A stretch of 64,000 nt of DNA, taken from assembly GCA_020637815.1 (NCBI GenBank), contig JACKJS010000001.1:1054001-1118000 (forward strand). Reading direction: 5' to 3'. Made by a program: the position numbers and the translations under genes. Origin of the DNA: Hyphomicrobiaceae bacterium. GTDB taxonomy: Bacteria; Pseudomonadota; Alphaproteobacteria; Rhizobiales; Methyloligellaceae. Positions 16,807 to 24,097 of this stretch are shown piece after piece (the stretch's first letter is position 1; each line of letters starts with the position of its first letter). Under the pieces are notes generated by a model. That model saw only the letters and a program-made list of their open reading frames with translations. It made no database searches and was not told where the DNA came from.

Positions 16807-17502
16807 ATGGCTGAGTTTCTACTCGCAATCTCCGCGTTTATCGCTGCGCATGTGATGCCGCCCATGCCACCAATCCGCGCCTTTCTCATAGGACGGATCG
16901 GACGCCCCTTATATTTCCTCGCATACTCACTGCTATCCCTCGCACTGCTCGCATGGATTGTCGTTGCCGCCCGGCGAGCCCCGTATATCGCTCTTTGGGA
17001 CCCTGCTCCCTGGCAGGCGCTCGTTGCTGTCGCACTGATGCCACTTGCATTCTGGCTTATCGTAGCAGGCCTTGCCGAGCCCAATCCGCTATCCATAACA
17101 TTACGCCGTGCCGGCCCTGGATTCGTCCCAGGTCCAATCGTCACAATTACCCGGCATCCGGTTCTATGGGGATTCATGATCTGGGCCGCCGCACATATCC
17201 CGGCCAATGGCGATGTTGTGTCGCTGATCCTATTCGGCGGTATGTTCGTCCTTGCCCTCGGCGCGATCCCTACTCTCGATCGCAGGGCCAGGCGCCAGCT
17301 CGGCGAGCACTCCTGGCAGGCGCTTGCCCAAATCACCTCGACCGTACCCTTTGCGGCACTTCTCAGGCGCAAGACGACGCTACGGCCCGATGGTCTGTTC
17401 GCCATCTCGACAGCCGTGGCCGTCCTAGCCTATTTCTGGTTCCTTCTCGAGGGGCACCGGATACTGATCGGGCTGTCCCCTCTGGCACGGCTGTCATGGT
17501 GA
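16807..17502 (+). CDS. nnrU: NnrU family membrane protein
   Basis: 231 aa, about six to seven membrane helices. The conserved TRHPVLWGFMIWAAAHIPANGD motif and the following LDRRARRQLG loop are typical of NnrU, an isoprenylcysteine-methyltransferase-like fold found next to nitrite or NO reductase genes. It was first linked to denitrification, but the reaction is unknown. It is divergent from the second Rrf2 gene. No nir or nor genes accompany it here. Confidence 0.85.
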   Translation: MAEFLLAISAFIAAHVMPPMPPIRAFLIGRIGRPLYFLAYSLLSLALLAWIVVAARRAPYIALWDPAPWQALVAVALMPLAFWLIVAGLAEPNPLSITLRRAGPGFVPGPIVTITRHPVLWGFMIWAAAHIPANGDVVSLILFGGMFVLALGAIPTLDRRARRQLGEHSWQALAQITSTVPFAALLRRKTTLRPDGLFAISTAVAVLAYFWFLLEGHRILIGLSPLARLSW

Positions 17503-17520
17503 CGTTGCTTCTGCTGTCGC

Positions 17521-17562
17521 CACGCGGGTGAGCGGTCGCGGGACAAGCGATTTACCCGCGTG
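17521..17562. terminator. possible bidirectional terminator
   Basis: Perfect 9-bp inverted repeats CACGCGGGT (17521-17529) and ACCCGCGTG (17554-17562) lie between the convergent nnrU and DUF2249 genes. There is no strong T-run, so termination is a guess from the position. Confidence 0.4.
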
Positions 17563-17620
17563 GGTCAGCTTTCGTTCCCGCAATCGCGCATTGGACCCGC
17601 CGTGACAGTACCATCGCCGG

Positions 17621-17878
17621 CTATGCCGGTCGTCCTCGACAGATGCGAACCCGCCAGACATCGGGTCCGCTTTCCAAATAATCCCAGCCGACATGCGCAC
17701 CGAATCCGGCTTCCAGCTGACGTTTGAGCCGGCGAGGATCGTGATCCACGATCAATTGCAGCCACTGCTCCGCTTGGAGATTTTCAAACAGCTGATGGAT
17801 AACGGTATGCCTGATGCGTGGAGCGATCTCGCGGACGTCGACGATCCGCTCACTCTGGGTCGCGCCGCTCCCATTCAT
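17621..17878 (-). CDS. DUF2249 domain protein
   Basis: 85 aa from the ATG at 17878, which overlaps the stop of the preceding gene (ATGA). The pattern IVDVREIAPRIRHTVIHQLF, then QLIVDHDPRRLKRQLEA, then WDYLESGPDVWRVRI is the DUF2249 fold, a small TusA/SirA-like alpha-beta domain. Here the DHDPxxL block is kept. The function is unknown; such genes are common in NO-responsive clusters with NnrS and hemerythrins. Two more DUF2249 genes lie at 18577 and 20262. Confidence 0.8.
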   Translation of the reverse strand: MNGSGATQSERIVDVREIAPRIRHTVIHQLFENLQAEQWLQLIVDHDPRRLKRQLEAGFGAHVGWDYLESGPDVWRVRICRGRPA

Positions 17879-18357
17879 TCTTCCACCTCCCGCGACAGCC
17901 GGAACCGCTCTCTCCTCTGGAATTCCAACTCGTCGAAGAGACACACGACTTGAGTGCGGATCCGGGCCGCAACTTCGGGCGGGAGTAGCGCCGCCAGCAG
18001 CGACTCGAAATAGGGTTTCATAATCCGTCCCGTGACACCGCTGTCGGCGCAGAGCAAATCGACAATGTTCTCGGCGAGCGGGTCGAGTTCCTGCCACCCC
18101 GTCTGGGGATCGAGAATCGCGCGTAATGCCTTCTCCACCCGGTCCCATCGTACGCCTGAGATATGCGTCAACACATTGCAGATGTGTCCGTGCCGGCGGA
18201 AAGACGCGACCACAGTCTTCACCAATTCTTCGTGTCCGCTGTCCGCTGCCATGTCGAAGTCCGGGCCTATCAGCCGTCCCTGCGTTCTCAGAATTGCATC
18301 GCGCTCTGGCGCGCCAACCACTTGCACCGGAACAAAATCACCGAAGTTCATATTCAT
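17875..18357 (-). CDS. unrecognised protein coupled to DUF2249
   Basis: 160 aa from the ATG at 18357 (MNMNFGDFVPVQVVG); an alternative ATG is two codons later. It is soluble, mostly helical by composition, with histidines clustered in GHEELVKTVV and FRRHGHICNVLTHISG, and single cysteines at VDLLCADSG and QVVCLFDE. I do not recognise the family. It is the first gene of a two-gene unit with DUF2249 (4-bp overlap) and is divergent from another DUF2249 gene across a 43-bp perfect palindrome, so it probably belongs to the NO response. The His/Cys content would allow a metal site. Confidence 0.6.
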   Translation of the reverse strand: MNMNFGDFVPVQVVGAPERDAILRTQGRLIGPDFDMAADSGHEELVKTVVASFRRHGHICNVLTHISGVRWDRVEKALRAILDPQTGWQELDPLAENIVDLLCADSGVTGRIMKPYFESLLAALLPPEVAARIRTQVVCLFDELEFQRRERFRLSREVEE

Positions 18358-18436
18358 TTCCGTACCCTCCCAGCGTTCGCATTCGCCTTGTGGGATCGAC
18401 AAGCCCGACGCTTTCGGCCTCACGCTCGATTCCTTG

Positions 18437-18479
18437 TACGCCTTAAAAGATATATTGACAATATATCTTTTAAGGCGTA
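18437..18479. promoter_or_regulatory. 43-bp perfect palindrome with NsrR-like core (site F)
   Basis: The left half is an outer arm TACGCCTTAA followed by AAGATATATTG; after one central A (18458) the exact reverse complement follows, 21 of 21 pairs. The inner 23 bp (18447-18469) match the box found before ccoN. It lies between divergent genes, 79 bp from the start at 18357 and 97 bp from that at 18577. It can serve as a double-strand operator, or as a hairpin if transcribed. Confidence 0.75.
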
Positions 18480-18576
18480 GCTCAGTATCGTGATCGATAC
18501 GTGAGGGCGCACGCCCAGCTGGGCGACCAAATCGAAATGCGATCGATATCGGCCACTCGAACCAAGGAGAAGCAGC

Positions 18577-18831
18577 ATGGCAGATACCCCTCTAGATAAC
18601 GGCATCATCGACGTCCGTAGCCTTGTGCCCGCCGAGCGGCACGCGAAGATATTCGAACTCGTCGATGCCCTAACACCGGGCGCGTCCTTCGTTCTCGTCA
18701 ACGATCACGATCCCAAGCCGCTCTACTATCAACTCGAAGCAGAGTATCCGCGGCAGTTTTCCTGGACCTATGTCGAGAAAGGACCGGAGGTCTGGCGGAT
18801 CGAGATTGAGAAACAAGTGCAGGCGGCCTGA
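18577..18831 (+). CDS. DUF2249 domain protein
   Basis: 84 aa, start preceded by AAGGAGA. Textbook DUF2249: IIDVRSLVPAERHAKIFELV, then FVLVNDHDPKPLYYQLEAE, then WTYVEKGPEVWRIEI. It is a single-domain soluble protein of unknown function. It starts the plus-strand unit DUF2249, membrane protein, tandem DUF2249, Nfu/MIP18 fusion, downstream of the 43-bp palindrome, which points to NO control. Confidence 0.87.
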   Translation: MADTPLDNGIIDVRSLVPAERHAKIFELVDALTPGASFVLVNDHDPKPLYYQLEAEYPRQFSWTYVEKGPEVWRIEIEKQVQAA

Positions 18832-18842
18832 TCGGAATTCAC

Positions 18843-18867
18843 ATGGCGCCGGCTCCGCTGGCGCCAT
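18843..18867 (+). other. intercistronic stem-loop
   Basis: ATGGCGCC and GGCGCCAT form a perfect 8-bp stem around a 9-nt loop in the 54-bp gap between the DUF2249 gene and the membrane protein gene. It could be an mRNA stabiliser or a partial attenuator that makes the first cistron more abundant. No T-run follows. Confidence 0.4.
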
Positions 18868-18885
18868 TTCGCCGGAAACGCAGTG

Positions 18886-20241
18886 ATGCATGGGACAAAT
18901 CTATCCCGTTGGACAATGTCCTATTTCGTTGTAGCGCTCAGCGCGCTGCTGCTTGGCGAGATCCTCATGGCCGCCGGCTATGGTTTTCCGTCCGCGCCAA
19001 TCAGGGCGCCGGAGACGCTCGTTCTCGTCCACGTCGTCGCCATCGGGTGGCTCAGCCTGCTTCTATGTGGCGCGCTCTTCCAGTTCGTTCCGGTTCTGAT
19101 CGCGCGGCCTCTCTATAGCGACAGTCTGCCCCTTCCCACTCTTCTCTTCATTGTCGCGGGTTTGGCGGGTCTGGTCCTCGGGTTCCTGCAACGTGCAGGA
19201 ATGATCGAAGCCGGCGTGTCGCCACTCCCCTACGCGGCAGCATCGCTGACGATCGGCTTTTCGCTCGCGCTTTGGAATTTCGGCCGTACTCTTTGCACCG
19301 TACGGCCGCTAACCCTGCCCGCAAGCTTCGTTGCCGTCGCGCTCGTCTGTCTCGCGGCCACCGTTACGCTGGGCGTCGCCTTCAGCCTCGTCCTGGGATT
19401 GAACATTCGCCACGGGGCTCTGCTCAAGATTGCCGGACAGGGGCTTCCGCTGCATTTGATCGCTGGCATTGGCGGGTGGCTGACCTTTTCCGCCATCGGT
19501 GTGAGCTATCGTCTCCTGGCGATGTTCATGCTCTCCCCCGAGTGCGAAGGGCGGCGGACCCAAGCCGTTCTCTGGTTGGGCACCACCGCTTTGGCAATTG
19601 CCATACTTGGCGGACTGGCGACGCTCCTGTTCGACAAGGGCGTTCACCTCGCCCTTTTGGCAGGCGGTGTTCTGGGATTCGCGGCTGTTGTCCTCTACGG
19701 AATGGACGTCCTACACCTCTATCGGGCCCGCAAACGCCGCGTCATCGAGCTCAACAGCCAGATGGCGGCGCTGGCGCTGGTCTCACTGGCGGTGGCCGTC
19801 GTCATGGTCGTGGTGTTGATTGGCCTCGGCCAACTATCGGAACAGATAGGTGCCGTTGTCTTTCTCCTTGTATTCGGATGGCTTTCCGGGCTCGGCCTGT
19901 CGCAGCTCTACAAAATCGTTGCCTTCCTGACGTGGCTCGAGTGCTACGGCCCGGTGCTCGGCAAGACCGCAACCCCCAGAGTTCAGGACCTGGTCGACGA
20001 AACGCGCGCCCGCAAATGGTTCGTCCTCTACTACCTGTCCGTTTGGGCGGCCACTGCGTTCCTCCTTGCTCCGTACCTCCTCGGCTTCAGGTTGGCTGTC
20101 GCCGCGATGATAGTCGCAACGCTTGGGCTCACGGTACACCTCGCGCGCTCCCGCCTCCTGTCGCAGGTGAGTGCGCAAAGCGGCCTGCCCGAGGGCACTC
20201 GACGGCCCCATCTGCTTGTCTCAATCGCGCGCCCAAGTTGA
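18886..20241 (+). CDS. polytopic membrane protein of the NO-response cluster
   Basis: 451 aa from the ATG at 18886 (a GTG one codon earlier is possible). About twelve transmembrane helices with histidines in VLVHVVAIGWLSLLLCGALF and LPLHLIAGIGGWLTFSAIGV. The layout resembles the haem-copper-oxidase-like or NnrS-like membrane proteins reported in NO regulons, but the catalytic histidine set of an oxidase is not evident to me. It could bind haem and handle NO, or act as a transporter. It sits between DUF2249 genes in one unit. Confidence 0.65.
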   Translation: MHGTNLSRWTMSYFVVALSALLLGEILMAAGYGFPSAPIRAPETLVLVHVVAIGWLSLLLCGALFQFVPVLIARPLYSDSLPLPTLLFIVAGLAGLVLGFLQRAGMIEAGVSPLPYAAASLTIGFSLALWNFGRTLCTVRPLTLPASFVAVALVCLAATVTLGVAFSLVLGLNIRHGALLKIAGQGLPLHLIAGIGGWLTFSAIGVSYRLLAMFMLSPECEGRRTQAVLWLGTTALAIAILGGLATLLFDKGVHLALLAGGVLGFAAVVLYGMDVLHLYRARKRRVIELNSQMAALALVSLAVAVVMVVVLIGLGQLSEQIGAVVFLLVFGWLSGLGLSQLYKIVAFLTWLECYGPVLGKTATPRVQDLVDETRARKWFVLYYLSVWAATAFLLAPYLLGFRLAVAAMIVATLGLTVHLARSRLLSQVSAQSGLPEGTRRPHLLVSIARPS

Positions 20242-20261
20242 TTACAAAGGAGTCATATCCG

Positions 20262-20798
20262 ATGACACAAACATTTGTAGACCTTGACGTCCGCCCAATC
20301 CTTCGTGGGGGCGGCGAACCGTTCGAAAAGATCATGAAGACCGTAGAGGCACTGAAACCGAACCAAGGTTTGCGTCTTTACGCAACCTTCAAGCCGATAC
20401 CGCTCTTCCAGGTTCTCGGCGCCAAGGGGTTCACGTTCGACGCCAGGGAGTTGGACGGCGGCGATTGGGAAGTCCTGTTCCGGCGTTCGACGGCCCCGGA
20501 ACCGGCGGCACCAGTCCTGCCAAACGCGCCGTCGGAGGGGACCGAGTGGCCGGAGCCCGTTCAGCATATGGACAATCGCGAACTGGACCCACCCGAGCCC
20601 ATGGTGCGCATTCTTGCCGCGACCGAGGAGCTGGAAAGCGGTCAGGTCCTATCCGCCTTGCTGTGCCGTGAACCGACCTTTCTGTTTCCGGAACTCGCAA
20701 AGCGGGGGCATGAGTGGCGCGGCGATTTCGAGCCCGACGGTACCACGTATAAAATTTTCGTGCGCGTCGGCCAGCGGCCCAACACCTCCGAAACCTGA
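20262..20798 (+). CDS. tandem DUF2249 protein
   Basis: 178 aa from the ATG at 20262, with AAAGGAGT upstream; the longer frame that runs back to 19272 is a shadow of the previous gene. Domain one covers about residues 4-75 (FVDLDVRPILRGGGEPFEKI ... GGDWEVLFRR), domain two about 105-172 (ELDPPEPMVRILAATEEL ... LFPELAKRGHEW). The DHDP motif of the single-domain paralogues is replaced in both copies (ATFKPIPLFQ and LLCREPTFLF). The tandem form is predicted to fold as an internal dimer. The function is unknown. Confidence 0.75.
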   Translation: MTQTFVDLDVRPILRGGGEPFEKIMKTVEALKPNQGLRLYATFKPIPLFQVLGAKGFTFDARELDGGDWEVLFRRSTAPEPAAPVLPNAPSEGTEWPEPVQHMDNRELDPPEPMVRILAATEELESGQVLSALLCREPTFLFPELAKRGHEWRGDFEPDGTTYKIFVRVGQRPNTSET

Positions 20799-20834
20799 CG
20801 GCCTTCACTGCGCGCTCTGACCGAGGCATGACCA

Positions 20835-21467
20835 ATGTTCATCCAGACGGAGACCACCGCCGACCCAGATCGGCTGACATTTCTGCCCGGCCAGCAAGTG
20901 TTGCCGGCCGGAACGCTGGAAATCACGGACCCGCAAGCCGCTGTCGATTCCGCACTGGCGGCCAGACTCTTCGAAGTTCCCGGAGTCTCTCGTCTGGTAT
21001 TCGGGACCGACTACATCACCGTCACCAAAGACGCCAGCGACTGGCAACATCTCAAACCGGCTCTTCTCGGGGCGATCATGGAGCATTTCATGTCGGGCGC
21101 GCCGGTTCTCAGCGAGACGGCGCGAAGCTCTTCGGCGGAGACCGGCCCCCAAGATCCAACCGGTCTCGCGTCCAAGGTGAAGGATGCCCTCCGGCGCGTG
21201 ATTGATCCTGAGCTCGGCTACAACATCGTGGATCTCGGATTGATCTACGATATCCGCGTTCTCGATGGCGGCGCCGTGTCGGTTACGATGACGACGACAA
21301 CGCCCGGATGCCCCGCTACGAGCTATTTGACCGAAGGCGCCCGTGACTGCGTCTTGAGCGTCGAGGGGGCTGTTTCCGCCGAAATCGTCTTGACGCACGA
21401 ACCGCCGTGGTCGCCGGAGCTAATGAGCGGCGATGCCAAGGCTCATCTCGGAATACGCACGGGATAG
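20835..21467 (+). CDS. Nfu N-domain fused to MIP18/DUF59 domain
   Basis: 210 aa. Residues 1-90 resemble the N-terminal Nfu domain (FIQTETTADPDRLTFLPGQ, then FEVPGVSRLVFGTDYITVTK). Residues 110-200 are a MIP18/DUF59 domain (VKDALRRVIDPELGYNIVDL) with the reactive cysteine in TTTPGCPATSYL. The CXXC scaffold domain of a true NfuA is absent. DUF59 proteins (SufT, PaaD) help Fe-S cluster delivery, so this is probably an Fe-S maturation or repair factor. An Fe-S repair role fits an NO-stress cluster, since NO destroys clusters. Confidence 0.75.
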   Translation: MFIQTETTADPDRLTFLPGQQVLPAGTLEITDPQAAVDSALAARLFEVPGVSRLVFGTDYITVTKDASDWQHLKPALLGAIMEHFMSGAPVLSETARSSSAETGPQDPTGLASKVKDALRRVIDPELGYNIVDLGLIYDIRVLDGGAVSVTMTTTTPGCPATSYLTEGARDCVLSVEGAVSAEIVLTHEPPWSPELMSGDAKAHLGIRTG

Positions 21468-21553
21468 AAACAGCGTCCCAAGGCACGCTGGCGCGCCAGA
21501 CCACGTTGCCCGACTTCGCTCCGGGCCACGCGTGCGACAATCGCGCCATAGAC

Positions 21554-21596
21554 ACACCGGTTTAACATATATATAATATATATGTTAAACCGGTGT
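21554..21596. promoter_or_regulatory. 43-bp perfect palindrome with NsrR-like core (site G)
   Basis: The left half is an outer arm ACACCGGTTT followed by AACATATATAT; after the central A (21575) comes the exact reverse complement, 21 of 21 pairs. It has the same 10-23-10 architecture and total length as site F but a different sequence. It ends 26 bp before the start of the DUF6522 gene. Confidence 0.75.
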
Positions 21597-21622
21597 AGCT
21601 CCAGGATTGCATGGAGACCGTC

Positions 21623-21910
21623 ATGAAAATCCAAGTCCAGAATGACGCCTTCGTGGTTGACGCCGCCCTCGTTGCAAGCTTGCTCGATCTGCCAGCTGAC
21701 GACGTTCAGAGTCTGATGCGCCACGGACAAATCACAAGCACTTGCGAAAAGGGTCTGAACGAGCATGAGGACCGGTTCCGGCTCAGCTTCTTCTACCGGA
21801 ACCGCCGCGCCCGCCTCAGTGTCAGCAAACAGGGCGAGGTGCTCCAGAGATCCGTCGTCGACTATGGAACTCGGCCGCCGCAGGGCGCACGCCGCGACTC
21901 GAATGCCTAA
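21623..21910 (+). CDS. DUF6522 family protein
   Basis: 95 aa from the ATG at 21623, with GGAG six bases upstream; a second ATG at 21611 is in frame but overlaps that RBS. The pattern VDAALVASLLDLPADDVQSL, then GQITSTCEKGLNEHEDRFRL, fits DUF6522, small proteins often seen in denitrification and NO-response loci. The function is unknown. Its promoter carries the second 43-bp palindrome, so it is a likely Rrf2-regulated gene. Confidence 0.65.
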   Translation: MKIQVQNDAFVVDAALVASLLDLPADDVQSLMRHGQITSTCEKGLNEHEDRFRLSFFYRNRRARLSVSKQGEVLQRSVVDYGTRPPQGARRDSNA

Positions 21911-22067
21911 CCGCCGCAATTTGGCATTTGTGGTCCAATCCACAGCCGCCCGACGTGTGGAGAGTTCTGCGCGGCCGGTGGCTATTTCGACATGGCCACC
22001 GTGTTTGATCATTCGCCATGAGCGCGGCCACAAATAGAGCTCAAGTGACTTTGGAGATTTCCAACCG

Positions 22068-22394
22068 ATGACCGAGGCTCTCTATCCCACAGCATCCAAG
22101 AGCTTCGCCGACAAGCGTCGAGAACTCACCCCGGACGCGGAAGCCAGCTTTCGTGCCTTCAGTCAGGCCGTCTTCCAAGACGGCGCACTGCCCCGCAAAA
22201 CCAAAGAGCTGATCGCGGTCGCCGTCGCTCACGTCACACAATGTCCCTATTGCATCCGCGGCCATACGAAAACCGCGCTCAAACAGGGGGCGACACAGGC
22301 TGAGATCTTGGAAGCGATCTGGGTCGCGGCGGAGATGAGGGCCGGCGGCGCCGTCGCGCACTCCGCAATCGCACTGAAGGAATTTGGCGAGTGA
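22068..22394 (+). CDS. AhpD-like carboxymuconolactone decarboxylase family protein
   Basis: 108 aa, GGAG about ten bases upstream. The CMD/AhpD motif AVAHVTQCPYCIRGHTKTAL is complete, with a CXXC pair and the conserved His. Such proteins reduce peroxides or peroxiredoxins, or bind small ligands. It follows the DUF6522 gene by 157 bp and is probably part of the stress island. The exact substrate is unknown. Confidence 0.85.
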   Translation: MTEALYPTASKSFADKRRELTPDAEASFRAFSQAVFQDGALPRKTKELIAVAVAHVTQCPYCIRGHTKTALKQGATQAEILEAIWVAAEMRAGGAVAHSAIALKEFGE

Positions 22395-22622
22395 CACGAC
22401 GTTGCGCCATCGTCAGCCATTACCGAGGCTGCGACAAATGGCGCGCGAACCGGGAAAATACTTTCGGGATTGATCCGGCACAAAGACGTGTCCAACAGCC
22501 CTCTCTATACAACCCCGAACGATCACGGGAGACCCGAATCGGGCTCTCGCAATTGTTGACGCATCTCAGTCGAGACAGACGTCACGCTTCAGCTTGAGGT
22601 GAACGACGGCGAGGTATCAGAA

Positions 22623-23978
22623 ATGACTGTCGCATATTCGCCAATCCACGGGCTCGGTGAGGAGCAGAGTATCTGGTTCAAACTCACGCCGCTTTTGGCT
22701 CGCGAGAATCCGATGCAGGTTCTCATGTCGTTGAGCGAACGGTATGGCGGAATCATACCGATCAATCTGAAGAACCAGCGTATCCTTCTATTGAGCGAGC
22801 CCGCGCATGCCGAGCACATGCTGGTTTCGAACTTCGATAACTACGCCAAATATTTGGAAGGGCTACGTCCGGTCTTCGGCCGCAGCATGATCACCGTCGA
22901 TGGTGCTCTGTGGCAGAAGCTCCGAATGCCGCAGCAAGCTGCCTTCCACCCGCAAATGTTTGAGGTCTACTTTCCCTATTTGATGTCCGCCATCGAGTCG
23001 AAGATGGCGCGCTGGGCGCAGGTCGCTGCGTCCGGCGAGACGATCGAGATGGTGGAAGAGACCTGGACGCTCGCCGCCGAGATGGTGTGCAAGGCATTGT
23101 TCGACCGCGAGATGCCGTTTAATCCGCATTTCGTGTTCAAGCAGGTCAAGACGTACACGGACGTCGTGAACCACAAGTCCATCCGCCTTAAGCACGTGCG
23201 CGGCGAGCTTGTCGAGATCACCGACGAGGACGCGGCGAAGGCCATGAAGGTCTGGGGTTCCATTCCGGAAATGGTGCTTGGCGCGGATACGGTCGACAAT
23301 CGTAAGGACACTCTCCTTGGATTGTTGGAGAAGGCCGAGGCCGATCCGAGTTTTCCGGAGTTCGACCACGGTCAGGTGATCGACGAGATGAAGCAATATT
23401 TATGGGCCGGCACCGAGACGACGGCGCTCACGCTCGCTTGGTGTCTTTATCTCCTGTCGCAACATCCAGAGGCGATGGAGCGCATCCGCGCCGAGGTTCG
23501 CTCGGTGTGCGGCGACGCCGATCCCGAGTGGAACCAGGTACAACAGCTCACCTACACACGCATGGTGATTCAGGAGACCATGCGGATGTTCCCGCCTGTA
23601 TGGGCCCTAATCCGCATTGCCAAGGAAGACGACGAGATCGAGGGGCACAAAGTCCGGGCGGGCGATAAGGTTGTGATGCTCACCTATGTCGCTCATCATA
23701 ATCCAAAATACTGGGACGAACCGGAACGTTTCGATCCAGAGCGCTTCGCGCCCGAGCGGGCGAAGAAGCGCGTGAAGTACTCCTACCTGCCGTTTGCGGC
23801 AGGCAAGCGCTCCTGCATCGGCGGCGCGCTTTCGCAAATCGAGAACATGCTCGCGGTAGCGCAATTACTGCGACGCTTTACACCGGAATTCGCGGGGACC
23901 GTACCGGCGAATATCCATGCCACGGTGACGCTCTGCCCGAAAGGCGGCCTGCCCTTCCGTATTCGTGAGCTCAAATGA
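22623..23978 (+). CDS. cytochrome P450
   Basis: 451 aa from the ATG at 22623 (GAGG upstream); a GTG eight codons earlier is possible. The oxygen-binding I-helix AGTETTA (residues 262-268), the ExxR motif (Glu318-Arg321) and the haem thiolate loop FAAGKRSCIGG (Cys398) are intact. It has no signal anchor, so it is a soluble monooxygenase. It looks like the fatty-acid or alkane hydroxylase-like bacterial P450s. No ferredoxin or reductase gene is adjacent; FdxA is a conceivable donor but that is speculation. The substrate is unknown. Confidence 0.9.
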   Translation: MTVAYSPIHGLGEEQSIWFKLTPLLARENPMQVLMSLSERYGGIIPINLKNQRILLLSEPAHAEHMLVSNFDNYAKYLEGLRPVFGRSMITVDGALWQKLRMPQQAAFHPQMFEVYFPYLMSAIESKMARWAQVAASGETIEMVEETWTLAAEMVCKALFDREMPFNPHFVFKQVKTYTDVVNHKSIRLKHVRGELVEITDEDAAKAMKVWGSIPEMVLGADTVDNRKDTLLGLLEKAEADPSFPEFDHGQVIDEMKQYLWAGTETTALTLAWCLYLLSQHPEAMERIRAEVRSVCGDADPEWNQVQQLTYTRMVIQETMRMFPPVWALIRIAKEDDEIEGHKVRAGDKVVMLTYVAHHNPKYWDEPERFDPERFAPERAKKRVKYSYLPFAAGKRSCIGGALSQIENMLAVAQLLRRFTPEFAGTVPANIHATVTLCPKGGLPFRIRELK

Positions 23979-24097
23979 GCTCCGCACTACGAGCACAGTG
24001 CGAGGTGTGAGCTTCCAGGACGCCGTCGGATCGAAGGGCCCGTGCGTCACTCTAGGGTGAGCCGCACGTGGCGAGACAATCCGGCTGCACGTCCTCC

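Noticed and set aside
18437..18479. rho-independent terminator
   Set aside because: The palindrome lies between divergent promoters, has an AT-rich inner stem and is not followed by a T-run, so termination is unlikely.
19272..20798. 508-codon frame spanning the membrane protein and the tandem DUF2249 gene
   Set aside because: Its first two thirds are an out-of-frame Arg/Pro-rich reading of the membrane protein gene; the real gene starts at 20262 with a good ribosome site.
20835..21467. complete NfuA
   Set aside because: The CXXC NifU-like C-terminal domain is absent; the second half is a DUF59 domain instead.
22391..22597. 68-codon frame after the AhpD-like gene
   Set aside because: GTG overlap looked like coupling, but the composition and lack of any motif point to non-coding DNA.
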